Assembly (NCBI GenBank): GCA_938008185.1 | Contig: CALLLR010000240.1 | Location: 1 to 35,455, forward strand | Length of the DNA stretch: 35,455 nucleotides | Source: an uncultured Saprospiraceae bacterium | GTDB lineage: Bacteria; Bacteroidota; Bacteroidia; Chitinophagales; Saprospiraceae | Direction: 5' to 3' | Shown: positions 15,346-23,821 of the stretch, in pieces | Numbering within the stretch: position 1 is the first letter of the stretch | Layout of the letters: each line of letters begins with the position of its first letter | The notes under the pieces: generated by a model | What the model saw: the letters and a program-made list of their open reading frames with translations, nothing else | The model's database searches: none | Told to the model about the DNA's origin: nothing | Program-made: the position numbers and the translations under genes

Positions 15346-15366
15346 ACCCGACTCTAACAGTCGGGT
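15346..15366 (-). other. Second hairpin after dnaK
   Basis: ACCCGACT (15346-15353) and AGTCGGGT (15359-15366) form a perfect 8-bp stem with a 5-nt loop, starting 9 bp beyond the dnaK stop. No T-tract follows directly. It may protect the 3' end or back up the terminator. Confidence 0.6.
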
Positions 15367-15375
15367 TACAAAAAT

Positions 15376-17313
15376 TTACTTCGCGTCGTCCACTTCCTCA
15401 AACTCCACATCCGTTACATCTTCCGCGCCTGTTCCTGCACCTGCGTCACCTGCGTTCGCCTGATCAGTTGGGATATCTTCCGCACCGGCGCCGGCGCCGC
15501 CTTGGGCCTCCTGCTGTGCTGCGTAAATTTCCTGGCTGGCTGCTGCCCAGGCCATATTTAGCTTTTCGGTCGCGGCTTCGATCTGTGCGACGTCTTCCGT
15601 CTTCTGGGCTTCTTTCAATTCTGCCAAAGCAGTTTCGATGGGCTCCTTTTTGTCGGCGGGAATCTTCTCTCCGAATTCCTTCAGCTGTTTTTCCGTCTGG
15701 AAAGCGAGTGTGTCGGCGGCGTTGAGTTTTTCTACTTTTTCCTTCGCGGCTTTATCGGCGTCGGCGTTGGCTTCTGCTTCGGCTTTCATCTTCGCGATTT
15801 CTTCCTTGGACAATCCGGTAGATGCTTCGATCTTGATCGACTGTACTTTTCCGGTTCCTTTGTCAGAAGCGGTTACTTCCAGAATACCATCGGCGTTCAT
15901 ATCGAAAGAAACTTCGATCTGAGGCGTTCCTCTTGGCGCTGGAGGAATATCTCCGAGGATAAATCGTCCAACGGTACGGTTGTCTTTCGCCATGGATCGC
16001 TCTCCTTGCAGGATGTGGATTTCCACGGATGGCTGATTGTCCGAAGCGGTAGAATATACTTTTGATTTCTTAGCCGGAATGGTAGTATTAGATTCGATCA
16101 CCACATCGTAGATGCCATTCATCGTTTCGATACCCAAAGAAAGCGGCGTTACGTCGAGTAACAATACGTCCTTTACATCTCCACTTAAAACACCTCCCTG
16201 AATAGATGCTCCTACGGCAACTACTTCATCCGGGTTTACACTCTTATTCGGCTTCTTGCCAAAAAACTCTTCTACGGCTTGCTGAATCCGTGGGATACGG
16301 GTTGAACCACCTACGAGGATGATTTCGTCAATATCGCCTTTGCTTAATCCGGCATCTTTCAATGCTTTTGCACAAGGATCCAAGGTACGCTGTACTAATT
16401 TATCGGCTAACTGCTCAAATTTCGCACGGGTCATCTTAACCACGAGGTGCTTAGGTACGCCGTCTACTGCGGTGATGTATGGTAAGTTGATTTCCGTCTC
16501 GTTAGAAGAAGACAACTCAATCTTTGCTTTTTCCGCAGCGTCCTTTAAACGTTGTAGCGCCATCGGATCTTTGCGCAAGTCAATATTTTCCTGATCTTTA
16601 AAAGTATCCGCTAAGAAACTGATAATTACGCGATCAAAGTCGTCTCCCCCCAGGTGGGTATCACCGTTGGTAGATTTTACTTCGAAGATTCCGTCACCCA
16701 ATTCCAGGATAGAGATATCAAATGTACCTCCACCTAAATCGTATACGGCGATGGTCGCATCTTTGTCACGCTTGTCCAAACCGTACGCTAAGGCAGCAGC
16801 AGTTGGCTCGTTGATGATTCGTCGTACGGTAAGACCGGCGATTTCACCCGCTTCTTTGGTCGCCTGACGCTGTGAATCATTAAAGTAAGCAGGAACGGTA
16901 ACAACCGCTTCGGTTACTTCCTGACCCAAAAAGTCTTCTGCCGTCTTCTTCATTTTCTGAAGAATCATGGCCGATAATTCCTGTGGTGTATAAGAACGTC
17001 CGTCAATTTCCACCTTAGTGGTATTGTTGTTTCCTTTTACTACCTTATAAGGCACGTTGGCCAGTTCACCGCCTACTTCATCGAAGCGATTACCCATAAA
17101 TCTTTTGATTGATGAGATGGTACGTGTCGGATTGGTGATTGCCTGACGTTTTGCCGGATCACCGATTTTACGTTCACCATTGTCCATGAAGGCAACAACG
17201 GAGGGGGTCGTTCGTCGTCCTTCCTCGTTAGGGATAACGACGGGTTCGTTTCCTTCCATTACGGCCACACAAGAGTTGGTGGTTCCTAAATCAATTCCAA
17301 TTATTTTGCCCAT
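15376..17313 (-). CDS. dnaK: Chaperone DnaK (Hsp70)
   Basis: 645 residues, normal length. It is an ATP-dependent folding chaperone of the cytoplasm that works with DnaJ and GrpE. The nucleotide-binding domain opens with [19 protein letters not shown] and has the second phosphate motif [16 protein letters not shown] and the adenosine motif [13 protein letters not shown]. The linker is [13 protein letters not shown]. The substrate-binding domain is followed by a helical lid, a Gly/Ala-rich stretch and a C-terminal acidic EEVDD tail. No dnaJ or grpE lies within the window, so it is a lone dnaK. A cluster of TGACA repeats and a MITE lie upstream, and a strong terminator lies downstream. Confidence 0.99.
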   Translation of the reverse strand: MGKIIGIDLGTTNSCVAVMEGNEPVVIPNEEGRRTTPSVVAFMDNGERKIGDPAKRQAITNPTRTISSIKRFMGNRFDEVGGELANVPYKVVKGNNNTTKVEIDGRSYTPQELSAMILQKMKKTAEDFLGQEVTEAVVTVPAYFNDSQRQATKEAGEIAGLTVRRIINEPTAAALAYGLDKRDKDATIAVYDLGGGTFDISILELGDGIFEVKSTNGDTHLGGDDFDRVIISFLADTFKDQENIDLRKDPMALQRLKDAAEKAKIELSSSNETEINLPYITAVDGVPKHLVVKMTRAKFEQLADKLVQRTLDPCAKALKDAGLSKGDIDEIILVGGSTRIPRIQQAVEEFFGKKPNKSVNPDEVVAVGASIQGGVLSGDVKDVLLLDVTPLSLGIETMNGIYDVVIESNTTIPAKKSKVYSTASDNQPSVEIHILQGERSMAKDNRTVGRFILGDIPPAPRGTPQIEVSFDMNADGILEVTASDKGTGKVQSIKIEASTGLSKEEIAKMKAEAEANADADKAAKEKVEKLNAADTLAFQTEKQLKEFGEKIPADKKEPIETALAELKEAQKTEDVAQIEAATEKLNMAWAAASQEIYAAQQEAQGGAGAGAEDIPTDQANAGDAGAGTGAEDVTDVEFEEVDDAK

Positions 17314-17466
17314 TGTTAGTGTTTTTATTTCGATCCTTCCGGTTCGAATTTGTGATATTTTATTTTAATAGGTTCAATTAAAAAACAGGTAAACTATTCT
17401 TTTGTTGATCCTCAACGCCTATTTAATATCAATCGTTGTGCCACCGGGCCAAAAAGGGTTTTTAGG

Positions 17467-17523
17467 TGACAAAAGGGCGAAAACCGGTCAGAATTGGCTG
17501 ACAGAATGTAAATTTGGGTGACA
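17467..17523. promoter_or_regulatory. Three TGACA repeats upstream of dnaK
   Basis: Related blocks GGTGACAAAA, GGCTGACAGAATG and GGGTGACAAAATGG place TGACA at 17467, 17499 and 17519. They lie 150-210 bp upstream of the dnaK start. They could be sites for a heat-shock regulator or sigma factor. No CIRCE inverted repeat is present. Confidence 0.35.
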
Positions 17524-17574
17524 AAATGGCTTTTGAATAGCTGGTTTGTTAGTGAGCCGGTTGGCTGGAAAACT

Positions 17575-17666
17575 GGGACTGTTCCCTAAAGTGTGTCAGC
17601 GCGAAAGCTTTCCTTTAGGAATACAAGGTGCGAGATGCAAAATGACACACTTATTTGGATAGTCCC
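17575..17666. mobile_element. 92-bp MITE with target-site duplication
   Basis: The ends are 24-bp imperfect inverted repeats (17575-17598 and 17643-17666, 17 of 24 complementary) beginning GGGACT and ending AAGTGTGTCA. Directly outside, GGAAAACT occurs at 17567-17574 and again at 17667-17674, a perfect 8-bp duplication. The element is too short to code for anything. The ends and duplication length recall IS256-type elements, which is inference; no parent transposase lies in the window. A diverged inverted relative lies at about 33673-33762. Confidence 0.85.
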
Positions 17667-17868
17667 GGAAAACTCGTCATTCTCTTATCAATATCATATA
17701 TTTGGAAGACCAGCATATTTAAACTACTAAAGCTTTAACATTCAATTCAGAGCAAATCTTCTAAATTCATAAGGAATCCGAATCTGTATCTATTTCAAAA
17801 TATTCCGTTATGATTGTTAACAAGACGTTAATTAACAGTTAAGAATAAAGGATCGACCTGAAATTGTA

Positions 17869-17876
17869 TACTTTCA
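17869..17876 (+). promoter_or_regulatory. Candidate -7 box of the export operon
   Basis: TACTTTCA resembles TAnnTTTG. It would start transcription near 17882, just past the possible TTG start at 17881, which supports using the ATG at 17920. Confidence 0.35.
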
Positions 17877-17919
17877 TTTTTTGTATAAAAGAAGCAACCT
17901 AAAACTAAAACACCCCTCC

Positions 17920-19314
17920 ATGCCCCGTTTAAAATTCTTACTTCCTATCCTGGTTATAGCATTAGCCGTAGCAGGCTATTTTTTTTACAATCCTTCTATT
18001 AGTTCTCCGGAAGAAATCAATCTTAAAACCACCGTTCAAAAAGGCGAATTTGTGGTCAGAGTAACGGCGACCGGAGAACTTAAAGCGAAGCGATCAGTCA
18101 AAATTCAAGGACCCCAGGGGATGCGATCAGCCCGGATTTATCAAACCAATATTACGGACATGGTCCCGGAAGGAACCGTCGTTCAGGAAGGAGATTATGT
18201 AGCAACGTTGGATAAGACAGAATTGGATGGAAAAATAAAAGAAGCACAAACGGAGGTTGATAAAATCGAAACACAATTAGAACAAGCAAAGATTGATACA
18301 ATTATAGAACTTCGCGGCATCCGGGATGATTTGATTAACCTGAAATTTTCAAAAGAAGAAAAAAAACTCCAGGTCGAGCAAAGTAAGTACGAACCACAAA
18401 TGGTCATTCAACAGGCAGAGATTGATCTCCAAAGAACGGAAAGAGACTATAATCAATTACTCAATAAATATTCGCTAACGCAGGAAAAATCTGCGGCGGT
18501 TATTTCTGAAATCATTGCCTCCCTGAAAAAAGAGCAAATCCAGATAGATCGGTACTCCAAACTCGCGGCCAATTTTAAGATCATGGCTCCTAAAGACGGG
18601 ATGGTCATCTACACGCGTAGCTGGAATGGAAAGGTAGGACCAGGATCCCAGATCAGCACCTGGAATCCAGTGGTGGCTGAATTACCGGATCTGAGTGATA
18701 TGGTCTCCAAGACTTTCGTAAATGAAGTAGATATTAGTAAGGTTAAAAAAGGACAAGCGGTTAAATTAAAAGTAGATGCTTTCCCGGATAATGAATACAC
18801 TGGAGAGGTAATTAAAGTAGCCAATATCGGAGAGACTTTAAAAAATTACGACTCCAAAGTTTTTGAAGTAACGGTACAAGTCAACGAATCAGATTCGATC
18901 CTTCGTCCTGCCATGACGACCAGTAATGAAATTGTAACGACTGTTTATGAGAATGTTGTATTTATTCCTTTGGAAGCTTTATATAGCGACACCCTGGCAT
19001 ACGTTTACAAAGATCTGGCAGGAAAAATAATCAAACAAGAAGTAATCGCCGGCGCCTCAAATGATAATGAGATCATCATTGAACATGGTCTGACGGATAC
19101 GGATGAAATTTATTTTGCACCTCCGGAAGATGTCTCCAAAATAGATTTTAATCCCATCGATCCAAAAATAAAAAAAGATATCCGCGATAAAATAAATGAG
19201 GCCAGGAAACTCCGACAGGCGCAAATGCTGGAGAAAATGAATAAGGCAAAAGACGAAGAACTATCTGATGACCGCAGTAACAGTGGCGGGGGAAGTATTA
19301 TCATTATGAATTAG
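17920..19314 (+). CDS. HlyD/MacA-family periplasmic adaptor of an efflux system
   Basis: 464 residues from the ATG at 17920. The frame extends to a TTG at 17881, but the later start places the membrane anchor properly. A single N-terminal helix (LKFLLPILVIALAVAGYFF) precedes a barrel/lipoyl half (VVRVTATGELKAKRSVKIQG). A long coiled-coil hairpin follows at about residues 95-205, then the second lipoyl half (FKIMAPKDGMVIY) and membrane-proximal domains. The C-terminus is charged and ends GGGSIIIMN. Adaptors of this type bridge an inner-membrane transporter and a TolC-like channel. It is the first of three same-strand genes (72 bp, then 148 bp apart) making adaptor, permease and outer-membrane factor. 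Confidence 0.9.
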   Translation: MPRLKFLLPILVIALAVAGYFFYNPSISSPEEINLKTTVQKGEFVVRVTATGELKAKRSVKIQGPQGMRSARIYQTNITDMVPEGTVVQEGDYVATLDKTELDGKIKEAQTEVDKIETQLEQAKIDTIIELRGIRDDLINLKFSKEEKKLQVEQSKYEPQMVIQQAEIDLQRTERDYNQLLNKYSLTQEKSAAVISEIIASLKKEQIQIDRYSKLAANFKIMAPKDGMVIYTRSWNGKVGPGSQISTWNPVVAELPDLSDMVSKTFVNEVDISKVKKGQAVKLKVDAFPDNEYTGEVIKVANIGETLKNYDSKVFEVTVQVNESDSILRPAMTTSNEIVTTVYENVVFIPLEALYSDTLAYVYKDLAGKIIKQEVIAGASNDNEIIIEHGLTDTDEIYFAPPEDVSKIDFNPIDPKIKKDIRDKINEARKLRQAQMLEKMNKAKDEELSDDRSNSGGGSIIIMN

Positions 19315-19386
19315 TATCATGCTCAAAACACACCGAATTATTTCCCCATTACACACCCTAACCCAGCGCCTCCAAAACACCTTCAA

Positions 19387-20724
19387 ATGAATCGAGTCAT
19401 CTTTAATTTTTCGTTGGCCATGGAAGCCGTGTTTGCTAATAAGCTAAGAACGTTCTTAACGGCACTCGGTATCATTTTCGGAGTGGCAGCAGTGATTGCC
19501 ATGCTGGCCATTGGAACGGGAGCAAAACAATCTATCCTGGCGCAAATGAAACTTATCGGCACCAACAATATTGTGATTAAATCAATTATTCCATCCGGAG
19601 AAGATGAGCAAGGTGGCGGCAATTTGGGACAAAATAATAAAACGTCCTGGACGCCAGGCCTGACGTTAAATGATGTCCAGGCGATCAAAAAAATTATCCC
19701 TTCTATTGAAAATTTTAGTCCGGAAATGATTTTAAATACGCCCATTATTCAGTCTGGAAGATTACAAAGAGCAAAATGCGTTGGGATAACCAATCAGTTT
19801 TTTGCCTTGAATAATTTACAAATTGGTTTGGGAAATAATTTTCATGAGCAACATATGGAATTTGGAAAACCCGTCTGTATCATCGGTAAAAGTATTCAAT
19901 CTAAATTCTTTAGTCAGGAAAATCCAGTCGGTAAAAAAATTAAATGTGGAAACACCTGGTTGACCATCGTGGGTGTATTAAAAAGAAGATTAGCGAGTAA
20001 AGAAAGCCTGGAAAACTTAGGAATTCGAGACTACAATTCTGATGTTTACATTCCCATCACAACCGCTTTACTTCGTTTTAAAAATAGAGCTTTTATTAGT
20101 CAGGAAGATATTTCTGACGGCGACGAAGAGGAGGACGAAGAAAACAATAATGCCAATGCACAACAACAAAATTATCACCAATTAGATCGGCTGGTGCTGC
20201 AGGTCAAAGAATCCAATACCTTACAAGCCAGCGCAGATATTTTGGGACGAATGTTAAAAAGAAGGCACCAGGGAATCATTGATTATGAAATAGAAGTTCC
20301 AGAATTACTATTACAACAACAGCAAAAAACACAAGATACTTTTAATTTTGTCCTGGCAGTCATCGCAGGCATTTCACTTTTGGTGGGTGGCATTGGGATT
20401 ATGAATATTATGCTGGCCTCTGTTTTAGAAAGAATCAAAGAGATCGGTCTTCGTCGTTCTTTGGGTGCAACGCGAATGGATATCATTTTACAATTTCTTT
20501 TCGAAGCCATATTTATCAGTTTGATTGGTGGAATCATTGGAGTAGTTCTGGGCGTTTCTGCGGCCAGCGCCATTGCTTCTTCGGCGGATATTCCAACCGT
20601 AGTTTCGACCTGGTCCATCATTTTATCGTTTGGCGTAGCAGCTTCGGTAGGATTGGTCTTTGGTTTATTTCCAGCAAGGAAAGCGGCCTTGCAAGATCCA
20701 ATTAAAGCGTTGAGAAGCGATTGA
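19387..20724 (+). CDS. MacB-like ABC transporter permease
   Basis: 445 residues. It has an N-terminal helix RTFLTALGIIFGVAAVIAM, a large periplasmic MacB core domain (about 50-310), and three C-terminal FtsX-type helices from FNFVLAVIAGISLLVGGIGIMNIML onward. The cytoplasmic coupling motif EIGLRRSLGATR is present, and it ends PIKALRSD. No nucleotide-binding domain is fused and no ATPase gene lies beside it, so it must use an ATPase coded elsewhere. An acidic, Asn/Gln-rich insert (DEEEDEENNNANAQQQN, about residue 240-260) in the periplasmic part is unusual. It probably exports a lipid, peptide or antibiotic with its neighbours. Confidence 0.92.
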   Translation: MNRVIFNFSLAMEAVFANKLRTFLTALGIIFGVAAVIAMLAIGTGAKQSILAQMKLIGTNNIVIKSIIPSGEDEQGGGNLGQNNKTSWTPGLTLNDVQAIKKIIPSIENFSPEMILNTPIIQSGRLQRAKCVGITNQFFALNNLQIGLGNNFHEQHMEFGKPVCIIGKSIQSKFFSQENPVGKKIKCGNTWLTIVGVLKRRLASKESLENLGIRDYNSDVYIPITTALLRFKNRAFISQEDISDGDEEEDEENNNANAQQQNYHQLDRLVLQVKESNTLQASADILGRMLKRRHQGIIDYEIEVPELLLQQQQKTQDTFNFVLAVIAGISLLVGGIGIMNIMLASVLERIKEIGLRRSLGATRMDIILQFLFEAIFISLIGGIIGVVLGVSAASAIASSADIPTVVSTWSIILSFGVAASVGLVFGLFPARKAALQDPIKALRSD

Positions 20725-20755
20725 TTTATTTGGGTTGGTTGGCCAGTTGACGAGC
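20725..20755. repeat. Short GTTGGC-type intergenic repeat
   Basis: GGTTGGTTGGCCAGTTGACG sits just after the permease stop. It is related to stretches at about 3064-3099 and 17539-17567, a diffuse family rich in GTTGGC/GCCAAC. Confidence 0.35.
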
Positions 20756-20872
20756 GCTGTCTTTAACCAGATCCTAACTACAAGCATGCTCCTTACACGA
20801 TCAGAACGGTATCGAAAAAAAATCTATACCTTTTGAGATTACTTTTTAAAAAGCTTCCTAATAAAAATATTC

Positions 20873-22351
20873 ATGAAAAAATACTTCTATATTTTTCTTT
20901 TCCTTTGTCTATCCGGTCATTACCTTTCAGCTCAAACAAAGACCCTAAAATTAAGTCTGGCTGAATTAATCGAGATGGCACAAGGAGACGCACCGGATGT
21001 ACAAATTGCCAAAACTAAATTAACCACGAACTACTGGTCTAATCAATCTTTTTTAGCGAATTATAAACCTAAAATTAATTTTAATGGAGAGTTACCAAAC
21101 CTAAATCGAAGTATCCGGGAAATTACTCTACCGAATGGAGAACAGAGTTTTACTCCAACTGCATTTATGAATAATTCTATTGGCTTTAGTTTGGAACAAG
21201 ATATTGCCCTGACGGGAGGAAGTGTATTTGCCAGTACCAGTTTGGAGCGACTGGATATTTTTAAAACGGATATTAACCCCAAATCAATCTCTTATTTATC
21301 CACACCAATCGTAGTTGGTTTTAATCAACCGTTTTTTGGTTTTAATAGTTTAAAATGGGACAAAAAAATTGAGCCCTTACGCTATGATGAAGCAATTCGG
21401 GAATACAGTGAAGAAATACAAATGGTTGCTTATGATGGCGCTGTTTTTTTCTTTGAAGTTTTTATTTCTCAAATAAATCTGGAAGCCGCTAATCGAAACA
21501 AAGTCAACGCAGATACTTTATTTTCGATTTCTAAAGGAAGGTATAGTGTGGGAAGAATTGCAGAAACAGAGTTGTTGCAAATTGAATTAGGAGCGATGAA
21601 TGCCGATACAGAATTGGCGGAAGCTACCCTGAATCTGCAGTCCAATACCGAAGGATTAAGGAATTTTTTAGGAATTAGAAATCCCATTCAATTTGATTTA
21701 ATAGCACCAGATAAAATACCTGATTTTCAAATAGACGCTAATCTGGCTTTAGATTATGCCCGGAAAAACAGGAGTAAAACTATTGAATTTCAACGAAGGT
21801 TAGAACAATCAGAACAAGCGATTGCAGAAGCAAAAGGCGCAAACGGTCGAAGCATTAATTTATTTGGTCGTTTTGGTTTAAGCCAAACTGCTAAAAATCT
21901 GGGAGATGCATTTAATAATCCAATCGACCAGGAACAACTCTCCCTGGGCATTCAAATTCCAATTGCAGATTGGGGGAAAGCAAAATCAAGAATCGAAATT
22001 GCCCGGTCAAGTCGCGAATTAGAACGCATGAATATCGAACAGGAACGGATCAGTTTCGAACAAGAAGTACTACTTCGAGTCAAGCAATTTGATTTGATCA
22101 GAAAACAAGTCGCACTAGCGGTACGCGCTTACGATGCCTCAAAAAAACGAGAAGAGATTACCCGGAAAAGGTACTTCATTGGAAAGATTGGAATCACCGA
22201 TCTTAACCTCGCCATCCGTGAACAAAATGAAGCCCGGATAAAATATATGACTGCACTTCGCGCTTTTTGGTTGGCTTATTACGAACTGAGAAATCTGACT
22301 TTATACGATTTTGAAAAAGAACAAAGCCTGGTAAAAGAAGTGGATAGATAG
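20873..22351 (+). CDS. TolC-family outer-membrane efflux protein
   Basis: 492 residues with signal peptide MKKYFYIFLFLCLSGHYLSAQ. Two outer-membrane-factor repeats are seen. Each has long helices rich in Glu/Ala/Gln (NAVADTELAEATLNLQ-like pattern at about 220-260; KSRIEIARSSRELERMNIEQ at about 365-385) and a terminal ITDLNLAIREQNEARIKYM helix before a final AFWLAYYELRNLTLYDF segment. Such proteins trimerise into a barrel plus periplasmic tunnel. Adaptor and permease genes directly precede it, so it is the exit duct of that system. The 148-bp gap before it leaves room for an internal promoter. Confidence 0.92.
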   Translation: MKKYFYIFLFLCLSGHYLSAQTKTLKLSLAELIEMAQGDAPDVQIAKTKLTTNYWSNQSFLANYKPKINFNGELPNLNRSIREITLPNGEQSFTPTAFMNNSIGFSLEQDIALTGGSVFASTSLERLDIFKTDINPKSISYLSTPIVVGFNQPFFGFNSLKWDKKIEPLRYDEAIREYSEEIQMVAYDGAVFFFEVFISQINLEAANRNKVNADTLFSISKGRYSVGRIAETELLQIELGAMNADTELAEATLNLQSNTEGLRNFLGIRNPIQFDLIAPDKIPDFQIDANLALDYARKNRSKTIEFQRRLEQSEQAIAEAKGANGRSINLFGRFGLSQTAKNLGDAFNNPIDQEQLSLGIQIPIADWGKAKSRIEIARSSRELERMNIEQERISFEQEVLLRVKQFDLIRKQVALAVRAYDASKKREEITRKRYFIGKIGITDLNLAIREQNEARIKYMTALRAFWLAYYELRNLTLYDFEKEQSLVKEVDR

Positions 22352-22457
22352 AGCGTTTTAACAAAAAAATTTGCAACATTTAAAAATTCATAGCTAGCTG
22401 ATAATCAGACCTTCAATTGCACACCTGCCCGTCCAATAGCCAAGGTCAAAAATCAAG

Positions 22458-22489
22458 ATTCAATATTCGATATTGGCCATTCAATATTC
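22458..22489. promoter_or_regulatory. Paired 11-bp direct repeats upstream of the ACMSD gene
   Basis: ATTCAATATTC occurs at 22458-22468 and 22479-22489, exactly 21 bp apart start to start, which is two helical turns. The second copy ends 17 bp before the TATCTTTG box, in the -33 area. The spacing suggests a dimeric regulator binding one face of the DNA. Confidence 0.45.
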
Positions 22490-22506
22490 ATTAGTTAAAT
22501 TACCCT

Positions 22507-22514
22507 TATCTTTG
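22507..22514 (+). promoter_or_regulatory. -7 promoter box of the ACMSD gene
   Basis: TATCTTTG matches the Bacteroidota consensus TAnnTTTG in full, 40 bp upstream of the ATG. A -33 TTTG is missing at usual spacing, which fits a promoter that needs an activator at the 11-bp repeats. Confidence 0.55.
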
Positions 22515-22554
22515 GGACGCTAACCAAATTATAACAAAAAAACCAACGCTCCCT

Positions 22555-23604
22555 ATGCATATCAACGGACACTCTCATCTACTCCCCTATCCCGAGCAAA
22601 TTCCTTCGTTTATGAAAGAAAAGGAAATTTTCTGGATTGATGAAAAACGGGAGTTTATGTTGCAGAAAAACTGGAAACGCCCCATTACGGATAAGAGTTT
22701 CTTTTTACACGAAAAACTGGAGTGGATGGAAAAAAGCGGGATCGACCACGCGGTGGTTTTAAATCTCTCCCAACTCTACGGCAACGGTCTCCGACTCGAG
22801 GAAATGAAACAAGTACTGCGTTTCCAAAATGATTTTAATGCCAAAGTCCAACACGATTATCCGGATAAATTTACGACCGGGTTTGTGGTCCATTGCGGGT
22901 ACACGCGGGGTGCGCTCTGGGAAATTGAAAGATGTGTAGAAGAACTCGGAATGCACGTACTTTGTCTACCAACGCATTATATGGATTCGATCGGTACGTG
23001 GCGTTGTATTTTTGACGAAGAAATTGAACCGATCCTGGAACTGGCCAACCACTATAAACTCGCCATTGAAATTCATCCTTACGACGGAGAGAAATTTATC
23101 AAACTGGAAAATACGGCCTGGCGTTTTCACCTCGTATGGATGCTGGCACAGTGCGCGGATGCGTACCACTTTTTTACCTTGAATGGGTATCAGGAAAAAT
23201 ATCCGGATATCCGAACTTGCTTTGCGCACGGTGGACAACTGGCACAAATCAACCTGGGCCGTAGAATTCAGGGTTTTGACGGACGACCGGATTTATTTAA
23301 GGGAAAAATACACCCGCGTAAAGCAGTTGGTCATCCCAATATATTTTTCGATACACTGGTACACGATACCGACTCTCTGGAATTAATGATCCGACGCAAT
23401 GGAACCGATCAGATTTTTGTAGGACTGGATGATCCCTACCCACTGGGAGAAATGAACAGTGAAGAACAGTCTTCTTATCCGGGTAAATTGTTAGATTTGG
23501 CGCTGGAGCGGAACATTATCGATCAGAAGCAGTATGGGCAAATGTGGAAAACAAATGTGGAGCGGTGGTTGGGGCATGAGATTGGTGGATTGGTGGATTC
23601 GTAG
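22555..23604 (+). CDS. Amidohydrolase, probable aminocarboxymuconate-semialdehyde decarboxylase (ACMSD)
   Basis: 349 residues, cytoplasmic, TIM-barrel amidohydrolase fold. The zinc ligands occupy nearly the same positions known for human ACMSD (His6, His8, His174, Asp291): here H6 and H8 in NGHSHLL, H174 in IEIHPYDG and D292 in GLDDPYPLG. The catalytic His equivalent is H225 in CFAHGGQ. ACMSD decarboxylates 2-amino-3-carboxymuconate semialdehyde in the kynurenine branch of tryptophan breakdown. None of the pathway partners lie in the window, so a related decarboxylase role cannot be excluded. The C-terminal codons run into a degenerate GATTGGTGG repeat. Confidence 0.85.
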   Translation: MHINGHSHLLPYPEQIPSFMKEKEIFWIDEKREFMLQKNWKRPITDKSFFLHEKLEWMEKSGIDHAVVLNLSQLYGNGLRLEEMKQVLRFQNDFNAKVQHDYPDKFTTGFVVHCGYTRGALWEIERCVEELGMHVLCLPTHYMDSIGTWRCIFDEEIEPILELANHYKLAIEIHPYDGEKFIKLENTAWRFHLVWMLAQCADAYHFFTLNGYQEKYPDIRTCFAHGGQLAQINLGRRIQGFDGRPDLFKGKIHPRKAVGHPNIFFDTLVHDTDSLELMIRRNGTDQIFVGLDDPYPLGEMNSEEQSSYPGKLLDLALERNIIDQKQYGQMWKTNVERWLGHEIGGLVDS

Positions 23605-23645
23605 ATTGTTTGATGTGCGGATTGGTGGATGTGCGAATAACTAAC

Positions 23646-23718
23646 CGATCCCGACCAACGGAAGGGTGGCCTATGACAATACGACAAAGGGAAGCCACCA
23701 CCTAAGCGGAAGGGATCG
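23646..23718. other. 73-nt symmetric structured element between convergent genes
   Basis: CGATCCC (23646-23652) pairs with GGGATCG (23712-23718). GGTGGC (23665-23670) pairs with GCCACC (23694-23699). The two internal-loop strands are both exactly 12 nt and both contain CGGAA. The terminal loop is 23 nt. It lies in the 217-bp gap between the ACMSD gene and tamL. It could be a structured RNA, a protein-binding site or a repeat; only the complementarity is certain. Confidence 0.4.
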
Positions 23719-23744
23719 CGGATTGTGTGGATGAATTGACAAAA

Positions 23745-23757
23745 GCCCCAGCGGGGC
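23745..23757. terminator. Small GC hairpin between convergent genes
   Basis: GCCCC-AGC-GGGGC is a perfect 5-bp stem with a 3-nt loop, preceded on the + strand by an A run. It lies 65 bp beyond the tamL stop. As a terminator it is weak, because no T-tract follows on the + strand; on the minus strand the A run becomes UUUU. Confidence 0.45.
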
Positions 23758-23821
23758 GACCATGTTTTCACCGTATAAAATGTGACCTCAAAGCCACTCA
23801 ACACCTCAACAAACCAAGCCC

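Larger units (their letters stand above)
17314..17919. promoter_or_regulatory. Divergent region between dnaK and the export genes
   Basis: A 606-bp gene-free stretch. It holds the dnaK leader, TGACA repeats at 17467-17523, a GTTGGC-rich repeat at about 17536-17570, the MITE at 17575-17666 and the candidate adaptor promoter at 17869-17876. No open frame is convincing. Confidence 0.6.

Noticed and set aside
17881-17919. TTG start extending the adaptor protein by 13 residues
   Set aside because: It lies at or before the likely transcription start and would bury the membrane anchor behind a charged tail.
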